From: Climacteris rufus
Lineage: Eukaryota; Chordata; Aves; Passeriformes; Climacteridae
Length of the DNA stretch: 64,000 nucleotides
Direction of reading: 5' to 3'
NCBI GenBank assembly: GCA_013398175.1
Contig: VZRZ01007319.1
Location: 620,001-684,000 of the forward strand
How positions within the stretch are numbered: position 1 is the stretch's first letter; each line of letters opens with the position of its first letter. The position numbers and the translations under genes were made by a program. Under the pieces are notes generated by a model. That model saw nothing but the letters and a program-made list of their open reading frames with translations, was not told the origin of the DNA and did no database searches. Of the stretch, positions 61,057-64,000 are shown piece after piece.

Positions 61057-64000
61057 CACAGGAGTCATGCTTGGTGGTTTTTTCTTACACCTGTGGAGCA
61101 TCTTACCACTGCTCTCCAAGCTCATGTCCACACTTCAAGCAGAATATGAGTGCTGCATGTGCTGACACACTTGAGTGAGTTTTTCTCTAGCAGCAATAGC
61201 AATGAAATCACAGCAGCATGGACTTTCACAGAGCACAGAATGTGACTTTGCACAGGATGTGCTGATGTCCATACTACTGCAGCTTCATTGCTGCTGATCA
61301 TCAGCCTAGCCAGGTTAGGACATGCAGGGCACCAACTAAAACATCTTTGTATTTGGGAACAGTTTGGAGTTGCCAGGGCAGAAAAAATACAGCTCCCATC
61401 CTGGTTTTGCTCCTGCTCTTGTTGTGCTTCCACCTTCTTTACCTGAGAGTCTGGGTCCTCAGCTGCTATGGTCTGGAATGCTTCATGTGTGAGAGCCATT
61501 TCTCCTGTCTGAAGAAAATCTTGTGTTCTGTGTGTGTTGAAAGGATGGAACCACATTCAAATGTGGGCAAATCTGTGGTAAAAGGCGGCCCAAAAACAAG
61601 GCAATGGCACATGTCAAAAGCCAATGAAAAGCTTTTTGCCTGTCCAGACATACAAACCAAGCACAGATTAACCAGCTCTGGCTATGCAAGATATTTTTAA
61701 TCCAGCCTTTTAGGTGACTTGGCAGGATTGGCAAAAGCCTGAAAGGCAAAAAGAGTCAAAAGGGAATTTTACTGCAGGGTCTGCTCAAAACTACATAAAC
61801 TCTCAGTTACACTTTTCCGGCATGCACCAGTGAAGTGGAAAGAGCTTTAGCACGGTTCACTGCCCTGAATGCAAAATTAAACTGAAGAACAGAAAGTCCT
61901 CTGAAGTTTAGAGTGTCTGTCTCACTCATTAAGGCTCCCATAACACTCAACCACAAAACACAAAAACAACAAACCCAACCCACAACACAAAGGTTTGTGT
62001 GCTTGAAAGCTTGGAGTTTTCCCCCAACTTCATCAGTTCATCAGATAAAAGATATTGGGCCTTTCTATACACCTTAGATCACCTTTAAGCACCATGACTG
62101 CACACTGCCAACAAAACAAAGCACTTGAAGTAAAACAGCTTAAAATTTACTCAAAAGCTGCATGCAATTCTTAAAGGGCGGTGCTCTTCCTTTTTGTATA
62201 CACATACACATGCTTATCTGTATTTTCTAATGGAAGATCACAAAGCTACTACTTTGTTATAAAAATGCCTTTTTGTTAGACAAATTCGCCATATTGCAGT
62301 TTAGAATCACTCCTTTGATTTAGTATGGAGCCCTTAGCAACCTATTTGTGAAATGAAACTGCCAATATACATTATTAAGCATCTAATTCTTGTGTTTAAC
62401 CAGGGAATAAGCATTTATTTGCTGAAGTTTGTGAAAATGTGGGAGACACCACAGGTATGACAGAAGTTCATCCACTCTATGGAGGCAAGCTGGATCACAT
62501 AATTCCACTTGATCTAAGCAACAGCAGAAAGGGCAATAAATGCTGAAATGATCTAAAATTGAGCTTACAAGAAAAAAAAAAAGAAATAAAAAAGGCTACA
62601 CAGATGTCTCCTGGAGGACAGTAACAGCAGCAAAAGTGGGGAGGCTTCACTTGTTCAGGCTACAAGCACCGAATGATGACCTTGTCCCTATACCAAAAGT
62701 TCAGCGAACTGACAGAGTTAAGCTTGCAATGCTCACTGAAAAACAGATTTCCTATAAATTGGAACATATTATCAGATGCCAATAGAAAAATCCCCTTCAG
62801 ACATATTACGAGCCTGGTTCTTAAGAGCCCAGAGATCACTTCACTACATTCCCTTAAGTCTAAAATCCCTATAAAATATTTACACACCTGCTGCAGGAGC
62901 ATTTTAAAGTATTTTTACAATAGGAGGAAGGGCAGTAGTATAAATAACATTCATATCCTCATATTCTACCAGTGAAATCATTGCAAAAACTGCTAAAAAG
63001 CAAGGAGTCTAAGAACAAAATATCCAATTGCAAGCCACCCTACAGACCTCAATACTAGGACCCGCGAAGACTTCGGCTTCAAACAGTGATCACAAATTTC
63101 ACATTTTATCATTTGCTAGGGTTTGTGTACCCCAGTAGAGGCTCAGCAGAAGGCAATGATAGCATGTCTGTCTGACAAGAAATGCTCCTGGAGAAAGCAT
63201 GTATGGGCATCAAAAGGGTTTCATAAAATGCATGGACAACAAAAGAGTTTTATAAAATGCAAAGGGCTTAAACTTGCAAACCTAACCTGCCAAAGCCAAA
63301 GGTACAGCCACACATTTTATCAAATGCACATAAAACCTGGATTACTCAGATTACCTCCACTTTTGTGGCATTTTCACATAAGGCTTTTGACAAGTCACTT
63401 GTCTACAAAGAATCATCTACATAAGCTCAAAACTCTGTTGGGTTTTTTCTCCCAGTTCTGCTCTGTGTTACTTATCTGCTTGCAGTTGTGCAGTCTGTTA
63501 TTAGTATTTCTTCATTAGGTTAACAAGTAGCTGTCAGTGATTATTTCACAGCAATCATCATGAACAGCAGCAGGATCCTGCCATCCAAAGTCTCTGCCAT
63601 GCACATCTGTACCTCTGTCAAGCACCTTGTCAGAGCCTCTTCTGAAATGCCAAACACTTCCTTGAGCTGTGTTTGCAGTGGCATTTACTCCCAATCTTCA
63701 AGTCAGGAGTGAAGCTAAGACTACACGCCCTGAGAAATAAACCCATATAAATGCCACGATTGCTTACAACAGAGCAATAGTCATTGTTTCAGCCAAGGCT
63801 GTAGATAGTACACACACCTTTCCATCTCCAGAGGCACATAAATTGCAAGGACTATAAGAGAAACTGGAAAGAAAATAATTCTGCTATCCCACCACCACTA
63901 CTACCTCTAGTTTGTAATTCAACCCAGCCCACACAGCAAATCCAGCAGTATCCCTTATTTTACAGTAATATGCTAATTAGCACAGTAATACCCTCTCTAT
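61057..64000 (-). other. GFOD1: GFOD1 intron 1 continuing past the right edge
   Basis: No exon was found. An A-rich stretch lies at 62,570-62,592. Near 63,220-63,266 a short imperfect direct repeat (TTCATAAAATGCA and TTTATAAAATGCA) occurs. The expected GC-rich first exon of GFOD1, with about 85 codons, is not here and should lie to the right. Confidence 0.6.

Noticed and set aside
1..64000. CRISPR arrays, operons, prophages or bacterial systems
   Set aside because: Base composition, splice sites, CR1 repeats and gene content are those of a vertebrate nuclear genome.
1..64000. tRNA, rRNA or other classical RNA genes
   Set aside because: No cloverleaf boxes or known RNA sequences were seen on either strand; small RNAs could still be missed by eye.

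Overview
The window looks like vertebrate, almost certainly bird, genomic DNA. It is AT-rich and gene-poor, carries several CR1 retroposon fragments of the avian type, and holds parts of two neighbouring genes in a gene order known from amniotes. Both genes lie on the minus strand. I assigned everything by reading the sequence and by remembered knowledge of the protein families; no alignment or database search was run.

Left end (1-4,700): the 5' part of TBC1D7, a subunit of the TSC1-TSC2 complex. A CpG island at about 4,100-4,680 holds an NRF1-type palindrome and GC boxes and is the likely promoter. A non-coding first exon probably ends at 4291. The first coding exon (2217-2361, ATG at 2328) encodes the first 37 residues and appears to use a GC rather than GT splice donor. 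The remaining exons lie to the left of the window.

Middle (4,700-15,000): intergenic DNA with CR1 fragments, a small tandem duplication, possible old MIR-like SINEs and AT-rich stretches that resemble conserved non-coding elements.

GFOD1 (about 14,985-22,706, then its intron to 64,000): the last exon encodes residues 86-390 of a 390-residue oxidoreductase-like protein. It is followed by a 3'UTR of about 6.8 kb ending at a poly(A) signal near 15,005. A poly-G tract on the sense strand, partly lost in an assembly gap, lies just beyond. From 22,707 to the right edge I see no further exon, so the whole right two-thirds appears to be the large first intron, at least 41.3 kb. Its contents are CR1 copies, a fossil L2-type LINE with a recognisable but broken reverse transcriptase core (58,780-60,095), an (AAAAT)n array against a 338-base gap, and AT-rich candidate regulatory elements.

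No new multi-gene system is evident. The points most worth checking are the GC-AG intron in TBC1D7, the L2 fossil, the hairpin at 771-816, the poly-G tract behind the GFOD1 poly(A) site and the candidate conserved elements. There are three runs of N (4436-4442, 14867-14933, 30872-31209).
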